A stretch of 64,000 nucleotides of DNA from Bradyrhizobium guangxiense (lineage in GTDB: Bacteria; Pseudomonadota; Alphaproteobacteria; Rhizobiales; Xanthobacteraceae). Of this stretch, positions 1 through 9,327 are shown piece after piece (position 1 is the first letter of the stretch; the number at the start of each line of letters is the position of its first letter). Under the pieces are notes generated by a model. That model was not told the origin of the DNA, made no database searches, and was given only the letters and a program-made list of their open reading frames with translations. Location: contig NZ_CP022219.1 in assembly GCF_004114915.1 (NCBI RefSeq), positions 3,192,501 through 3,256,500 on the forward strand, given 5' to 3'. The position numbers and the translations under genes were made by a program.

Positions 1-59
1 TGATGCGACCCACGCAAGCAAGGAGTATGCCTGCCCGCGGCGGATTTTCTACCGCAGGT

Positions 60-857
60 TCAGCGGGTCTCCAGCCGCAGCCCGTCAAAAGCGGGCACGA
101 CGCCCTCGGGAAGCGATTGCCGGATGACCTCGTAATCGACGTCGGCCGTCATGTTGGTGATGACCGCGCGCTTCGGCTTGAACCTCTCGATCCAGGACAG
201 CGCGTCGTTGATGCTGAAATGGCTGACATGGCTGGGGTAGCGCAAGCCGTCGACGATCCAGAGGTCCAGGTTTTCCAGCGCGCCCCAGCTCTCGCGCGGG
301 ATGTCGTTGAGGTCGGGCGTGTAGGCCGCATCCCCGATGCGATAGCCGAGCGCGGGAATGTTGCCGTGCTGCACCAGAAAGGCGGTCAGGGTCACCGCGC
401 CGCCCTTCCCCAGGATGGTCTGGCTTTCGCCCGCTTCGATCGAATGCCGCGTCAGGATCGGCGGGGAGTCGCTGCCCTCCGGCGAGATGAAGCAATAGGA
501 GAACCGTGACAGGATGTCCTTGGCGGTCGACTGGTTGAAGTAGGTCGGGATCCGGCGGCGCATGTGCATCACGATCGAACGTAGATCGTCCATGCCGTGG
601 GTCTGGTCGGCATGTTCATGCGTCAAGAACACCGCGTCGATGTGATCGACATTGGTCGAGAGCAATTGCTCGCGCAGGTCCGGCGAGGTGTCGATCACGA
701 TGCGCGTGGTGCCGTGCTCGGAGGTCCGCTCGACCAGCAGCGAGCAGCGGCGACGGCGGTTCTTGGGATTGTTGGGATCGCAGGCGCCCCAGCCGAGCGC
801 CGGGCGCGGCACGCCGGCGGAGGAGCCGCAGCCCAGGATCGTCAGAGTCAGCGTCAT
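60..857 (-). CDS. MBL-fold metallo-hydrolase, PhnP-like
   Basis: A 265-residue metallo-beta-lactamase-fold hydrolase, probably a cytoplasmic phosphodiesterase. The metal-binding signature HEHADQTH lies at residues 80-87, after the usual first strand (TILGCGSSAGVP, residues 6-17). A later metal-ligand Asp is likely in the IVDGLR stretch. The Cys-containing N-terminal loop (GWGACDPNNPKNRR) and overall length resemble PhnP-type cyclic phosphodiesterases, but no phn gene is nearby, so the substrate is unknown. It is the last gene of a minus-strand run, 13 bases after the TatD gene, a pairing often seen in alphaproteobacteria and probably reflecting nucleotide or nucleic-acid clean-up. The fold is certain and the substrate is not. 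Confidence 0.88.
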   Translation of the reverse strand: MTLTLTILGCGSSAGVPRPALGWGACDPNNPKNRRRRCSLLVERTSEHGTTRIVIDTSPDLREQLLSTNVDHIDAVFLTHEHADQTHGMDDLRSIVMHMRRRIPTYFNQSTAKDILSRFSYCFISPEGSDSPPILTRHSIEAGESQTILGKGGAVTLTAFLVQHGNIPALGYRIGDAAYTPDLNDIPRESWGALENLDLWIVDGLRYPSHVSHFSINDALSWIERFKPKRAVITNMTADVDYEVIRQSLPEGVVPAFDGLRLETR

Positions 858-870
858 GCGGTCCCCGGTT

Positions 871-1647
871 TCAAGCTTTCACTTTCGAGAACAGGCGGAA
901 GAAATTCTCGCTGGTCTGGCGCGAGATCTCGTCAAGCGACACACCGCGCGTCTCCGCCAGCACCTTTGCGACCTCGACCACATAAGCCGGCTCGTTGCGT
1001 TTGCCCCGGAACTTGCCGGGTGCAAGATAGGGCGAGTCGGTTTCGACCAGGATGCGGTCGGAGGGCAGTTCGGCTGCGAGCGCGCGCAAGGTCTCCGATT
1101 TCTTGAAGGTCAGGATTCCCGTGAAACCGATATAGAGCCCGAGCGACACCGCCTTCAGCGCCAGCTCGCGCCCGCCGGTGTAACAATGCAGCACGGCGCG
1201 AAACGATCCCTTTGCGGCCTCGTCTTCCAGGATGCGAGCGCAATCCTCGTCGGCTTCGCGGGTGTGGATCACCAGCGGCAGGCCGGTCGTGCGTGCAGCG
1301 GCGATGTGGGCACGGAAGCCCCTCGCCTGCGCCTCCGGCGAGCCGTTGTCGTAGAAATAGTCGAGCCCGGCCTCGCCGAGCGCCACGACCTTGGGATGCT
1401 CCGTCAACGCCACGAGCTCGTCGGGCGCGATGCCGTCCTCCTCATCCGCGTTGTGCGGATGGGTCCCGACCGAGCAATAGACGTCGTCATAGCGTTCGGC
1501 GATCGCGAGCAGGCCCTTTAGCCGCCGCACCCGCGTCGAGATCGTGACCAAGCGCCCGACGCCGGCCGCGCGCGCCCGTGACACGATCCCGTCGAGATCG
1601 TCGGCAAAGTCCGGAAAATCCAGATGGCAGTGGCTGTCGACCAGCAT
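871..1647 (-). CDS. TatD-family metal-dependent hydrolase
   Basis: A 258-residue TIM-barrel amidohydrolase of the TatD/YcfH family, which acts as a cytoplasmic DNase or deoxyribonuclease-like repair enzyme. All metal ligands of the family are visible: HCH at residues 6-8, Glu92 in GEAGLDYFY, His128 in PLVIHTREAD, His154 in VLHCYTGG and Asp204 in VETDSPYLAP. The length is typical. It starts 13 bases after the metG stop and is followed by the MBL hydrolase. The order tmk-holB-(metG)-tatD recalls the tmk-holB-ycfH cluster of enterobacteria, supporting the YcfH-like assignment. The exact physiological substrate cannot be read from sequence. Confidence 0.92.
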   Translation of the reverse strand: MLVDSHCHLDFPDFADDLDGIVSRARAAGVGRLVTISTRVRRLKGLLAIAERYDDVYCSVGTHPHNADEEDGIAPDELVALTEHPKVVALGEAGLDYFYDNGSPEAQARGFRAHIAAARTTGLPLVIHTREADEDCARILEDEAAKGSFRAVLHCYTGGRELALKAVSLGLYIGFTGILTFKKSETLRALAAELPSDRILVETDSPYLAPGKFRGKRNEPAYVVEVAKVLAETRGVSLDEISRQTSENFFRLFSKVKA

Positions 1648-1660
1648 CGCACGAACGCCT

Positions 1661-3646
1661 TCAGGCCGCCGGCTCGATGTAGCGCGGGAACGCCGGGGTC
1701 GGCGCCGGCAGCGTCGAACCGGGCGCGATGCGCTTGGCGCCGCCGAGCATGGCGAAGCTGCGCTCGGCTTCGGGGATACCGAGACTGTCGAGCAGCTTGC
1801 TGGAAGCGGTCGGCATCGCCGGCTGAGCCAGGATCGCGATCTGGCGCACGACTTCGGCGGTGACGTAGAGCACCGTCTTCTGCCTGGCAGGATCGGTCTT
1901 GGCGAGCGCCCACGGCGCCTCGGCCGCGAAATAGCGATTGGCTTCGGCGACCACGGCCCAGACCGCGTTGAGCCATTGATGGATCTGCTGCGTCGCCATA
2001 GCCTCGCGCGAGGCCGCGACCATGCCGTCGGCCATCGCCAGGATCGCCTTGTCGTTGTCGCTGAATTCGCCGGGCTCGGGCAGCACGCCGCCCAGTTGCT
2101 TGGCGATCATCGACAGTGAACGCTGCGCCAGATTGCCGAGATCGTTGGCGAGGTCGGCATTGATGCGCGCGACGATGGCCTCGTGGTTGTAATTGCCGTC
2201 CTGGCCGAACGGCACCTCGCGCAGGAAGAAATAGCGCATCTGGTCGACGCCGTATTGGTCTGCAAGGTTGAAGGGATCGACGACGTTGCCGACCGACTTC
2301 GACATCTTCTCGCCCCTGTTGAACAGGAAGCCGTGGGCATAGACCCGCTTCGGCAGCGGAATGCCGGCCGACAGCAGGAACGCCGGCCAATACACGGCGT
2401 GGAAACGGATGATGTCCTTGCCGATGATGTGCACGTCGGCCGGCCAATAGCGCCAGTTCTTGTCGCTTTCGTCGGGGAAGCCGACACCGGTGATGTAGTT
2501 GGTCAGCGCGTCGACCCAGACGTACATCACGTGCTCTTCGTCGCCGGGCACCTTCACGCCCCAATCGAACGTGGTGCGTGAGATCGAGAGATCGCGCAGG
2601 CCGCCCTTGACGAAGCTGACGACCTCGTTCTTGCGGGAATCCGGCCCGATGAAATCGGGGTGATCCGCATAGAGCTTGAGCAGCTTGTCCTGGTATGCCG
2701 ACAGGCGGAAGAAATAGCTCTTTTCCTCGACCCATTCGACCGGCGTGCCCTGCGGCCCGAGCCGGACGCCGTCATCATTCAAGCGGGTCTCGTCCTCGGC
2801 GTAATACGCCTCGTCGCGCACGGAATACCAGCCGGCATAGGTGTCGGCATAGATATCGCCGTTCGCTTCCATGCGCCGCCAGATTTCCTGGCTGGAGCGG
2901 TGATGCTGCTCCTCGGTGGTGCGGATGAAGCGATCGAACGACACGTTCAGGCGCTCGTCCATTTGCTTGAAGCGGCCGGCATTGCGGGCTGCCAGGGCTG
3001 CGGCGGTCATGCCTTCACCGGCCGCCGTCTGAACCATCTTTTGACCGTGCTCGTCGGTGCCGGTCAGGAAGAACACGTCCTTGCCGTCGAGCCGCGCAAA
3101 ACGCGCCAGCACGTCGGTCGCGATCGCCTCATAGGCATGGCCGATATGCGGGCTGCCGTTGGGATAGGCGATCGCGGTCGTGATGTAGAAGACGTTGTCG
3201 CGCGCGGGAGCGGCAATCTGCGCTGCGGCTTGCGGAGCTGCGGCAGGCTTCGGCGCCGGCGGCGTCTTCGGCTTGGCAGCCTTCGGCGGCGCGACGACGG
3301 CAGCCGGCGCAGCGATCACAGCAGGCACAGCGACCTTGGCCTTCTTGGCTACTTTCTCCGCCGGAGCCTTCGCTGTTGTCTTGGCTGTCTTCGCGGCTGG
3401 CCTTTTGGCCGCCTTCTTCGCTGCCTTCTTGGCAACGACCTGCTTCTTCGCAGCCTTCGTGCCGGCTTTCTTTGCCGTCTTCGCGGCGCTTTTCTTCGCG
3501 CTCTTCTTGCCGGCTGCCTTCTTGGCCTTCGCGACCTTCTTGGCAGCTTTGGGCGCAAGCGCCTTCACGGCCTTCTTCGCGGCTTTCTTGACGGCCTTCT
3601 TCGTAGCCTTCTTGCCCTTGGCGCTTTTCTTAGCTCGCGTTGCCAC
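1661..3646 (-). CDS. metG: Methionyl-tRNA synthetase with histone-H1-like N-terminal extension
   Basis: Class I aminoacyl-tRNA synthetase charging tRNA-Met. The catalytic core starts near residue 150 ([24 protein letters not shown] box 167-170) and has the KMSKS loop at 447-451 and a normal anticodon-binding C-terminus. I see no zinc-knuckle Cys set, as in the shorter bacterial MetRS type. The unusual part is residues 1-149: about 105 residues of Lys/Ala repeats ([14 protein letters not shown]), then an Ala/Pro linker. This composition resembles histone H1 tails and would bind nucleic acid. No internal Met lies between residue 1 and the core, and the reading frame is uninterrupted, so the extension is probably translated. 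The gene lies between holB and the TatD gene. Confidence 0.95.
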   Translation of the reverse strand: MATRAKKSAKGKKATKKAVKKAAKKAVKALAPKAAKKVAKAKKAAGKKSAKKSAAKTAKKAGTKAAKKQVVAKKAAKKAAKRPAAKTAKTTAKAPAEKVAKKAKVAVPAVIAAPAAVVAPPKAAKPKTPPAPKPAAAPQAAAQIAAPARDNVFYITTAIAYPNGSPHIGHAYEAIATDVLARFARLDGKDVFFLTGTDEHGQKMVQTAAGEGMTAAALAARNAGRFKQMDERLNVSFDRFIRTTEEQHHRSSQEIWRRMEANGDIYADTYAGWYSVRDEAYYAEDETRLNDDGVRLGPQGTPVEWVEEKSYFFRLSAYQDKLLKLYADHPDFIGPDSRKNEVVSFVKGGLRDLSISRTTFDWGVKVPGDEEHVMYVWVDALTNYITGVGFPDESDKNWRYWPADVHIIGKDIIRFHAVYWPAFLLSAGIPLPKRVYAHGFLFNRGEKMSKSVGNVVDPFNLADQYGVDQMRYFFLREVPFGQDGNYNHEAIVARINADLANDLGNLAQRSLSMIAKQLGGVLPEPGEFSDNDKAILAMADGMVAASREAMATQQIHQWLNAVWAVVAEANRYFAAEAPWALAKTDPARQKTVLYVTAEVVRQIAILAQPAMPTASSKLLDSLGIPEAERSFAMLGGAKRIAPGSTLPAPTPAFPRYIEPAA

Positions 3647-3709
3647 GACGAATTCCTTTACCGGCTTCTCGAAACCTGGAAACGAACCTGAGTTCGATTA
3701 TTGATTTGC

Positions 3710-3754
3710 GCATGATCCTTTCGGAAAACCGCCGCGCACCTTTCCGGATCATGC
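3710..3754. repeat. Palindromic intergenic repeat (GCATGATCC family)
   Basis: A 45-base near-palindrome between holB and metG. It begins gcatgatcctttcgg and ends ctttccggatcatgc, so the ends pair as a hairpin. From general knowledge, similar gcatgatcc...ggatcatgc units are abundant between genes in Bradyrhizobium and relatives. It lies inside a transcribed run, so it may act as an RNA stem between two cistrons. Confidence 0.6.
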
Positions 3755-3755
3755 T

Positions 3756-4802
3756 TTAGCGCGTTGCGTCCGCGAGCCAGCCGAACACCGAGAAAACCAA
3801 GGGCTTGCGCTCCAGATTGTAGGTTTCGGTGTCGCGCGCGGCGCGGACGATCTTTTCCCATACCTCGGCTAGGCGCGCAAGGCGCGGCAGGTTCTGGTTG
3901 GCATTGGCCTCGTCCGCATGCAGGCGCTCCGCGATCCAGCGATCGATGCCGTCGACGAAGGCCGCAAGCGCGACGCGGTCGCTGGTGCCAAGCGAATCGC
4001 CGAGCGTGTGCAGTTCGCGCGGATCGACCTGTGGCAGGCGCGCCAGCAGCGCCGCCGTGCGCTGCTGAAGTTTCAGCGCATCGCCACCGAGCAGCGTCAG
4101 GGCCCGTGCGACGCTGCCCTCGGAGGCCTCTGCCGCCTCACGCAGCGCAGGATCGTTTGGATCGAGGTCGGCCGCCGCAGCCGCTGCTGCGATAACGTCG
4201 TCCGTGGCCAGCGGCCGCAGGCGCAGCTTGCGGCAGCGCGACTGGATCGTGGCGAGCACGCGCGCCGGCGCATGGCTCACCAGAAGGAAGAGCGATTGCT
4301 GCGGCGGCTCCTCCAAAATCTTCAGAAGCGCGTTGGCCGCATTTGGATTGAGCTCGTCGACGGTGTCGACCACGCAGACACGCCAGCCTTCCGCTGCCGC
4401 GGTCGAGCCGAAGAAACCGATCGTCTCGCGCGTCTCGTCCACCGTGATTACGGTGCGCATCACGCCGCGATCATTGGCGGTGCGCTCCAGCGTCAGCAGG
4501 CCGCCATGCGAGCCGGCCGCCACCTGCCGCGCAACGGCGTCGTCAGGATCGATCGCAAGATCTTCGGCGCGCTGCACGGCGGGCGTCAGCGGCTGGCCAT
4601 GGGCGAGCACGAAGCGCGCCATGCGATAGGCCAGGGTCGCCTTGCCGATCCCTTGCGGCCCTCCGATCAGCCAGGCATGCGGAATCCGCCCGCTGCGATA
4701 GGCTGTCAGCAGCGCCGTCTCGGCCTCGCGATGGCCGAACAGCCTCGATGTCTCGCGCGGATGCGGAATGGCGGTTTCGCGCTCGGTCTGACGCGGGCTC
4801 AT
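3756..4802 (-). CDS. holB: DNA polymerase III subunit delta'
   Basis: A 348-residue clamp-loader subunit. The AAA+ P-loop lies at residues 47-56 (GGPQGIGKAT). It is followed by the sensor-like LKILEEPPQQSLFLLVSH segment typical of delta' and DnaX proteins, then the SRC motif (TIQSRCRKLRLRPL). It assists loading of the beta clamp at the replication fork. The start overlaps the end of tmk by four bases (ATGA), implying translational coupling, and tmk-holB adjacency is widely conserved. The C-terminal collar domain is present, so the gene looks complete. Confidence 0.95.
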   Translation of the reverse strand: MSPRQTERETAIPHPRETSRLFGHREAETALLTAYRSGRIPHAWLIGGPQGIGKATLAYRMARFVLAHGQPLTPAVQRAEDLAIDPDDAVARQVAAGSHGGLLTLERTANDRGVMRTVITVDETRETIGFFGSTAAAEGWRVCVVDTVDELNPNAANALLKILEEPPQQSLFLLVSHAPARVLATIQSRCRKLRLRPLATDDVIAAAAAAADLDPNDPALREAAEASEGSVARALTLLGGDALKLQQRTAALLARLPQVDPRELHTLGDSLGTSDRVALAAFVDGIDRWIAERLHADEANANQNLPRLARLAEVWEKIVRAARDTETYNLERKPLVFSVFGWLADATR

Positions 4803-5485
4803 GCGGATATCACCGAAGCCGGTGTGGGAAGAAGACGATCGCGCAGCGCGGTCCAGACCCGGGCCGCGACCGTGTCAGGATCGGAATTGGCGTCGATCAG
4901 CACGCAGCGCGCGGGCTCATCCGCGGCGATCTTGCGATAGGCCTCGCGCAGGCCCTGGTGGAAGCTGAGCTGCTCGGCCTCGAACCTGTCCGGCGTGCCG
5001 CTGCCGCGCCGCGCGGCCGCGCGCTGCAGGCCGATCTCGACCGGCAAATCGAGGATGATGGTGAGGTCCGGCTTGAGATCGCCGATCGTGACCCGCTGCA
5101 TGGCGTTGATCAGGCCATCAGGCACGCGGCCCAAGCTGCCCTGATAGGCCCGCGTCGAGTCGGCGAAACGATCGCACAGCACCCAGGTGCCCTGGTTGAG
5201 CGCAGGCAGGATCACGGTACGGACGTGGTCATCGCGCGCGGCGGCAAATAAGAGCGTCTCCGCCTCGGGACCGAGCAGCTTGCCCATGCCCGACAGCACC
5301 AGATGGCGCATGATCTCGGCCCCAGGTGAGCCGCCCGGCTCGCGCGTGATGCGGATGCGAAGCTTTGTCGCGTTGAGGCGATCGGCGAGCTTCTTGATCT
5401 GGGTCGACTTGCCCGTTCCCTCGCCGCCTTCGAAGGTGATGAAGCGTCCGCGTCCGGACGGCCGCTGTGCCGCGCTCTCGCTCAT
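4799..5485 (-). CDS. tmk: Thymidylate kinase
   Basis: A 228-residue dTMP kinase, making dTDP for DNA synthesis. The P-loop is FEGGEGTGKST (residues 18-28), the DR(Y/F) motif appears as CDRFADSTRAYQG, and the TREPGGSPGAE segment is the family's nucleotide/substrate loop. About 14 extra residues precede the first strand. It starts two bases after the D,D-carboxypeptidase stop and overlaps holB by four bases, so it is the centre of a tightly packed operon. Confidence 0.96.
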   Translation of the reverse strand: MSESAAQRPSGRGRFITFEGGEGTGKSTQIKKLADRLNATKLRIRITREPGGSPGAEIMRHLVLSGMGKLLGPEAETLLFAAARDDHVRTVILPALNQGTWVLCDRFADSTRAYQGSLGRVPDGLINAMQRVTIGDLKPDLTIILDLPVEIGLQRAAARRGSGTPDRFEAEQLSFHQGLREAYRKIAADEPARCVLIDANSDPDTVAARVWTALRDRLLPTPASVISA

Positions 5486-5487
5486 GA

Positions 5488-6756
5488 TCAGAGCTTCTCG
5501 GCGCCCGCGCGAAACATGCCGATCACGAGCTCGCTGGCACCATCGATCGCGCGGCGCATGGTCGAGCCGGTGCCGATCGCCTCGCCGGCGTAGACTGGCG
5601 TCTCGACCGCGATATTGCCGCTGCGCCAGACCCTGACCACGCCGACCTGCTGGCCGGCCTCGACCGGCGCCCGCACCGGGCCCCTATAGACGACGCGCGC
5701 GATCAGCTTGTCGCTGCCGTTCTTGTGCACCATCACCTTCACAGGGGTCTTGGCGACGAGCTTGACCGAACGGCTCTCGCCGCCGAACACCTTGGCATAG
5801 CCGACCGGCTGCTCGGCTGCGATCAGCGTGCGGGTTTCGAAATTGCGGAAGCCCCATTCCAGCATCTTCTTGGCTTCCGTCGCGCGATCTTCAGGGTCTT
5901 CCAGCCCGTTGACGACCACGATCAGCCGCGTGCCGTTCTGCACGGCCGAGCCGACCATGCCGTAGCCGCCTTCCTTGGTATAGCCGGTCTTCAGGCCGTC
6001 GGCGCCTTCCATCGAATTGAGCAGCGGATTGCGGTTGGGCTGGCGGATCTTGTTCCAGGTGAACTCCTTCTCACCGAACAGTTTGTAGAATTCGGGGAAG
6101 TCCAGGATGATGTGCCGGGCGAGGACGCCGAGCTCGCGCACCGTCATCTTGTTGCCGGGATCGGGCAGACCGTTGGAATTGCCGAAGGTCGACCTGGTCA
6201 TGCCGAGCTCGCGGGCACGCTTGGTCATGAAGTCCGCGGCGAAGATCTTCTCGTTGCCCGCCATGGCTTCGGCGAGCGCGATGCAGGCGTCATTACCGCT
6301 CTGGATGATCGCGCCATGCAGGAGATCATCGACCGAGACCTTGCTGTTGATGGCGGCAAACATGGTCGAGCCGCCCGAGGGCGCCCCGCCCCGGCGCCAG
6401 GCGTTCTCGCTGATCCGGTACTCGTCGGTCAGCTTGATGTCGCCCTTCTTGATCGCATTGAAGACGACCTCCGCCGTCATCAACTTCATCATGCTGGAGG
6501 GCGCGCGCAGCTCGTCGGCGTTCTTCTCGAACAGCACGCTGCCGCTGGAAGCCTCGATCAGGATCGCGGTCGGGGCATCGCCGTCAAAGCCCGTATCGTC
6601 CGCCTTCTTGGCGCCCTGGACGCTCTGATTGGCGGCCAGCAGCGCCCCGCCCCAGCTTATGCCTACAACGAGAACCGTCGCGACCAATCCGCGCGCCAGC
6701 GCTCCGGCGGTGAAGCGGGTGCGACGAAGCAAAGAAGGACGAAATGCCATGGCCAA
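5488..6756 (-). CDS. D-alanyl-D-alanine carboxypeptidase (DacC/DacF-like PBP)
   Basis: A 422-residue penicillin-binding protein of the low-molecular-weight S11 class that trims the terminal D-Ala of peptidoglycan pentapeptides. The three active-site motifs are complete: S88-M-M-K91, S153-G-N155 and K256-T-G258. A hydrophobic segment at residues 25-42 follows an Arg-rich start and acts as a signal peptide or membrane anchor. The C-terminal part matches the beta-rich PBP5 C-terminal domain and ends in an amphipathic stretch (GASELVIGMFRAGAEKL) suited to membrane association. It is the first gene of the minus-strand run leading to tmk, holB and metG. A divergent hydrolase gene starts about 150 bases away. 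Confidence 0.93.
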   Translation of the reverse strand: MAMAFRPSLLRRTRFTAGALARGLVATVLVVGISWGGALLAANQSVQGAKKADDTGFDGDAPTAILIEASSGSVLFEKNADELRAPSSMMKLMTAEVVFNAIKKGDIKLTDEYRISENAWRRGGAPSGGSTMFAAINSKVSVDDLLHGAIIQSGNDACIALAEAMAGNEKIFAADFMTKRARELGMTRSTFGNSNGLPDPGNKMTVRELGVLARHIILDFPEFYKLFGEKEFTWNKIRQPNRNPLLNSMEGADGLKTGYTKEGGYGMVGSAVQNGTRLIVVVNGLEDPEDRATEAKKMLEWGFRNFETRTLIAAEQPVGYAKVFGGESRSVKLVAKTPVKVMVHKNGSDKLIARVVYRGPVRAPVEAGQQVGVVRVWRSGNIAVETPVYAGEAIGTGSTMRRAIDGASELVIGMFRAGAEKL

Positions 6757-6903
6757 GCCCTGAGAGCGGCGTTCTAACAGCTGGAACGGGTGCGAACAAC
6801 ACGAGGGTTGGACGACTGCCGCGAGATTGCACGATTCTCACCGCGCCCCTATCGTGGCGCCTCATGTTTTTCGACCAAACCCCTGAAACAAGGCGGAAAA
6901 GCG

Positions 6904-7860
6904 ATGTCTTCTACCCGCGTGATCAAGGCCAACGGCATCGATCTCTTCATCCGCGAAGCCGGCCAGGGTCCACTGGTGGTGCTCTGTCATGGCTGGCCGG
7001 AACTGTCCTATTCCTGGCGCCACCAGATCCCCGCGCTCGCGGCGGCCGGGTTTCACGTCGTCGCCCCCGACATGCGCGGCTACGGCCAGAGCGCGGCGCC
7101 GCCCGAGATTGCCGCCTACTCCATCTTCGACACGGTCGGTGACGTGGTCGGCCTCGTGCAGGCGCTCGGCGAGTCCAGGGCGATGGTGGTCGGCCATGAT
7201 TGGGGCGCGCCGGTTGCCTGGCATGCGGCGCTGTTCCGGCCCGACATCTTCACGGCGGTCGCTGGCCTCAGCGTGCCGCCCCCGTTTCGCGGCCGCGGCA
7301 AGCCGCTCGACCTGTTGCGCCAGGGCGGCGTCACCAATTTCTACTGGCAGTATTTCCAGGCGCCGGGCGTCGCCGAGGCCGAGCTCGAGCGCGACGTCGC
7401 CCGCACCATGCGCATCGTGCTGGGAGGACGCGGCCTTGCCGACCCCACCGCCGCCATGTTCGTGCAGGAGGGCAAGGGCTTTCTCAGCCACGCGACCGCC
7501 GAGGAGCCGCTGCCCGGCTGGCTCGACGAGGCTGATCTCGCCTATTTCACCGAAAGCTTCCGCAAGTCCGGCTTTCGCGGCGGGCTGACCTGGTACCGCA
7601 ACATCGACCGCAATTGGGAGCTGACGGCGCCCTGGCAGGACGCGCAGATTCATCAACCCTCGCTGTTCATCGCCGGCTCCAGGGACGCCGTCATCACCGG
7701 CCTGATCGGGGCCAAGCGCGTCAACGAGCTCGAACGGGTGCTGCCCAATCTGAAGCGCAAGCTGATCATCGAGGGCGCCGGCCACTGGGTGCAGCAAGAA
7801 CGGCCCGACGAGGTGAACGCGGCGCTGGTGACCTTCCTAAAGGAAAGCGCGGCTCAGTAG
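6904..7860 (+). CDS. Alpha/beta hydrolase, epoxide-hydrolase-like
   Basis: A 318-residue soluble alpha/beta hydrolase. The oxyanion motif HGWPE is at residues 29-33. The nucleophile elbow GHDWG has Asp99 rather than Ser, as in epoxide hydrolases and haloalkane dehalogenases, and the catalytic His is in EGAGHWVQQE. Cap-domain aromatic residues (FYWQYFQ, GLTWYRN) fit epoxide hydrolases, which use tyrosines to activate the epoxide. I chose the ATG at 6904 because an AAGGCGGA ribosome-binding site lies just upstream and the family homology begins there; an in-frame start exists at 6790. Its 3' end overlaps the convergent rlpA gene by seven bases. The natural substrate is unknown. Confidence 0.9.
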   Translation: MSSTRVIKANGIDLFIREAGQGPLVVLCHGWPELSYSWRHQIPALAAAGFHVVAPDMRGYGQSAAPPEIAAYSIFDTVGDVVGLVQALGESRAMVVGHDWGAPVAWHAALFRPDIFTAVAGLSVPPPFRGRGKPLDLLRQGGVTNFYWQYFQAPGVAEAELERDVARTMRIVLGGRGLADPTAAMFVQEGKGFLSHATAEEPLPGWLDEADLAYFTESFRKSGFRGGLTWYRNIDRNWELTAPWQDAQIHQPSLFIAGSRDAVITGLIGAKRVNELERVLPNLKRKLIIEGAGHWVQQERPDEVNAALVTFLKESAAQ

Positions 7861-8780
7861 AGCCCGCGACCGCTCAGGATGCTGCGGGCCTCGGCGGCGC
7901 CGTCGGTCGATGAGGCCGCGCTCTCGGCGGCGTAGCGGCCGTCCTCGTCGTATGACACCGCGCGAGCATTCTGAAGCGCACGGCCCCGGCTGCGACTCGA
8001 GGCCGACATTTCCGAGGTCGCATTGAGCGAGGCCATGTCGGCGGAGGTGTTGCCGAGATTATAGGGCCGCCCCTCCGGCATCGGCACGTCGCCGCGAATG
8101 GCGCCGCGGCCTGAGGACGGCAATTCCGGCACGAAGGGCTTTGCCGAGGCGACCCGGACCATCGAGGGCGACGGCGCCGGAACGCCGGTGCGCAGGGTCG
8201 CCAGAAGCTGGCGGTCGTCGGAGCCTTCAAGCGGCGCCCGGCCGACATATTCAACCCTGACCTTGGCGACGCCATTTCCTTTGAATTCAAGGAGTTCGGC
8301 GGCTTTGTTCGAGACGTCGATGAGGCGGTTGCCGTGATAGGGTCCGCGGTCGTTGACGCGGACGATCAGCGACTTACCGTTCGAGATGTTGGTCACCCGC
8401 GCGTAGGACGGCATCGGCAGGGTCGGATGCGCCGCGGTCAGCGAGGCCATGTCGAACACTTCGCCGTTGGCGGTCAGGCGGCCGTGGAAATCGTCACCGT
8501 ACCAGGACGCCATGCCCTCCGCGCGGTAGTTGACGTCCTCCTCCGGCACGTAGGTCCTGCCCGCCACGACATAAGGCTTGCCGACGCGATAGGTGCCGCC
8601 GCCCTTCGGGACCGGATCGCCCCAGGCCACCACCCGGGGGCTCGAGGACACGCCGTATTTGGGATCAACGCGGCTGGCGAATTTGTTGGAGGAGGCGCAA
8701 TTGGCAAGTGCAACGCAGGTCGCGACCGCCGCAACACCGCGCGCGGCCCGCAAAACCGAATCTGACCGTCGGATCCCCAT
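7854..8780 (-). CDS. rlpA: Septal ring lytic transglycosylase RlpA-family lipoprotein
   Basis: A 308-residue predicted outer-membrane lipoprotein. A signal peptide ends in the lipobox LANC, with Cys28 as the lipidated residue. The double-psi beta-barrel follows (GMASWYGDDFHGRLTANGE, then NGKSLIVRVNDRGPYHGNR), the region that cleaves naked glycan strands in RlpA proteins. The tail is low-complexity and I see no SPOR domain, unlike Pseudomonas RlpA. I preferred the ATG at 8780 over a TTG nine bases upstream. Its 3' end overlaps the facing hydrolase gene by seven bases. Confidence 0.88.
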   Translation of the reverse strand: MGIRRSDSVLRAARGVAAVATCVALANCASSNKFASRVDPKYGVSSSPRVVAWGDPVPKGGGTYRVGKPYVVAGRTYVPEEDVNYRAEGMASWYGDDFHGRLTANGEVFDMASLTAAHPTLPMPSYARVTNISNGKSLIVRVNDRGPYHGNRLIDVSNKAAELLEFKGNGVAKVRVEYVGRAPLEGSDDRQLLATLRTGVPAPSPSMVRVASAKPFVPELPSSGRGAIRGDVPMPEGRPYNLGNTSADMASLNATSEMSASSRSRGRALQNARAVSYDEDGRYAAESAASSTDGAAEARSILSGRGLY

Positions 8781-9134
8781 TCGCCCCAAATACCATTTTG
8801 CCGGAGGCGTATCCCACCCGCTTGGCTACGGGAGCGCCGTCCGGTCATCTGATCCGCGGCGGCCCACCACCGTCTCGGACGTGGTAAGGATAACGCAACC
8901 CGAACGCGGCGGAAATGGGGAGCCCACAGCGATCCCGCCGGGATGGTAAACGGGACGTTCGCATTTTTCCGTTGTTGTACGGGCCGATGGCGCCCGCGTT
9001 GTGCCAGCGCTGGACATTCTGTTGCGCCAAATCCTCACTCCACCCCCATTGTCGTTGCCTTCACCGGAATTCTTTTGACTGTGCAAGGCCGCACGCGTTC
9101 TCTCGGATGCAAGGGCGGGATTTGGAATTTAACG
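8781..9134. other. Intergenic region, 354 bases
   Basis: This lies between the rlpA start (minus strand) and a tiny plus-strand ORF. It must hold the rlpA promoter. I see no convincing gene; the reading frames here lack a ribosome-binding site and normal amino-acid composition. No exact sigma-54 or EcfG-type match was found by eye. Confidence 0.5.
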
Positions 9135-9224
9135 ATGATCGAGACGGTTTCGGCACTGATGGGTCTGGTAAGCGCGGGGATCTTCCTGGCCCATGCGTTT
9201 GAAGGCTACCGCACGAGGGCCTGA
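9135..9224 (+). CDS. Possible 29-residue membrane miniprotein
   Basis: A short ORF, ATG to TGA, whose product is mostly one hydrophobic helix (VSALMGLVSAGIFLAHAFEG) with a basic end (YRTRA). This fits a single-pass inner-membrane microprotein with the C-terminus in the cytoplasm. The upstream sequence has only a weak purine-rich site (gggatttgga). It sits among other very short ORFs between rlpA and a small secreted protein. No function is assignable; support is composition and an uninterrupted frame only. Confidence 0.4.
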   Translation: MIETVSALMGLVSAGIFLAHAFEGYRTRA

Positions 9225-9327
9225 AGGCACTCGCGCACACGGCAAGCATCACCTCTTTCAAGACGGCACGTTCGGACAATTTCAATCGATCCGACCGAGC
9301 ATCGAAGACGAGAGCGGCAGGGGTCCC

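Noticed and set aside
1..59. Left-edge gene fragment
   Set aside because: The first 59 bases hold no frame with coding character; they are probably the gap after the MBL gene.
3195..3704. Plus-strand frame rich in Phe, Leu and Ala opposite the metG tail
   Set aside because: It is the complement of the Lys/Ala repeats and would give an implausible hydrophobic repeat protein.
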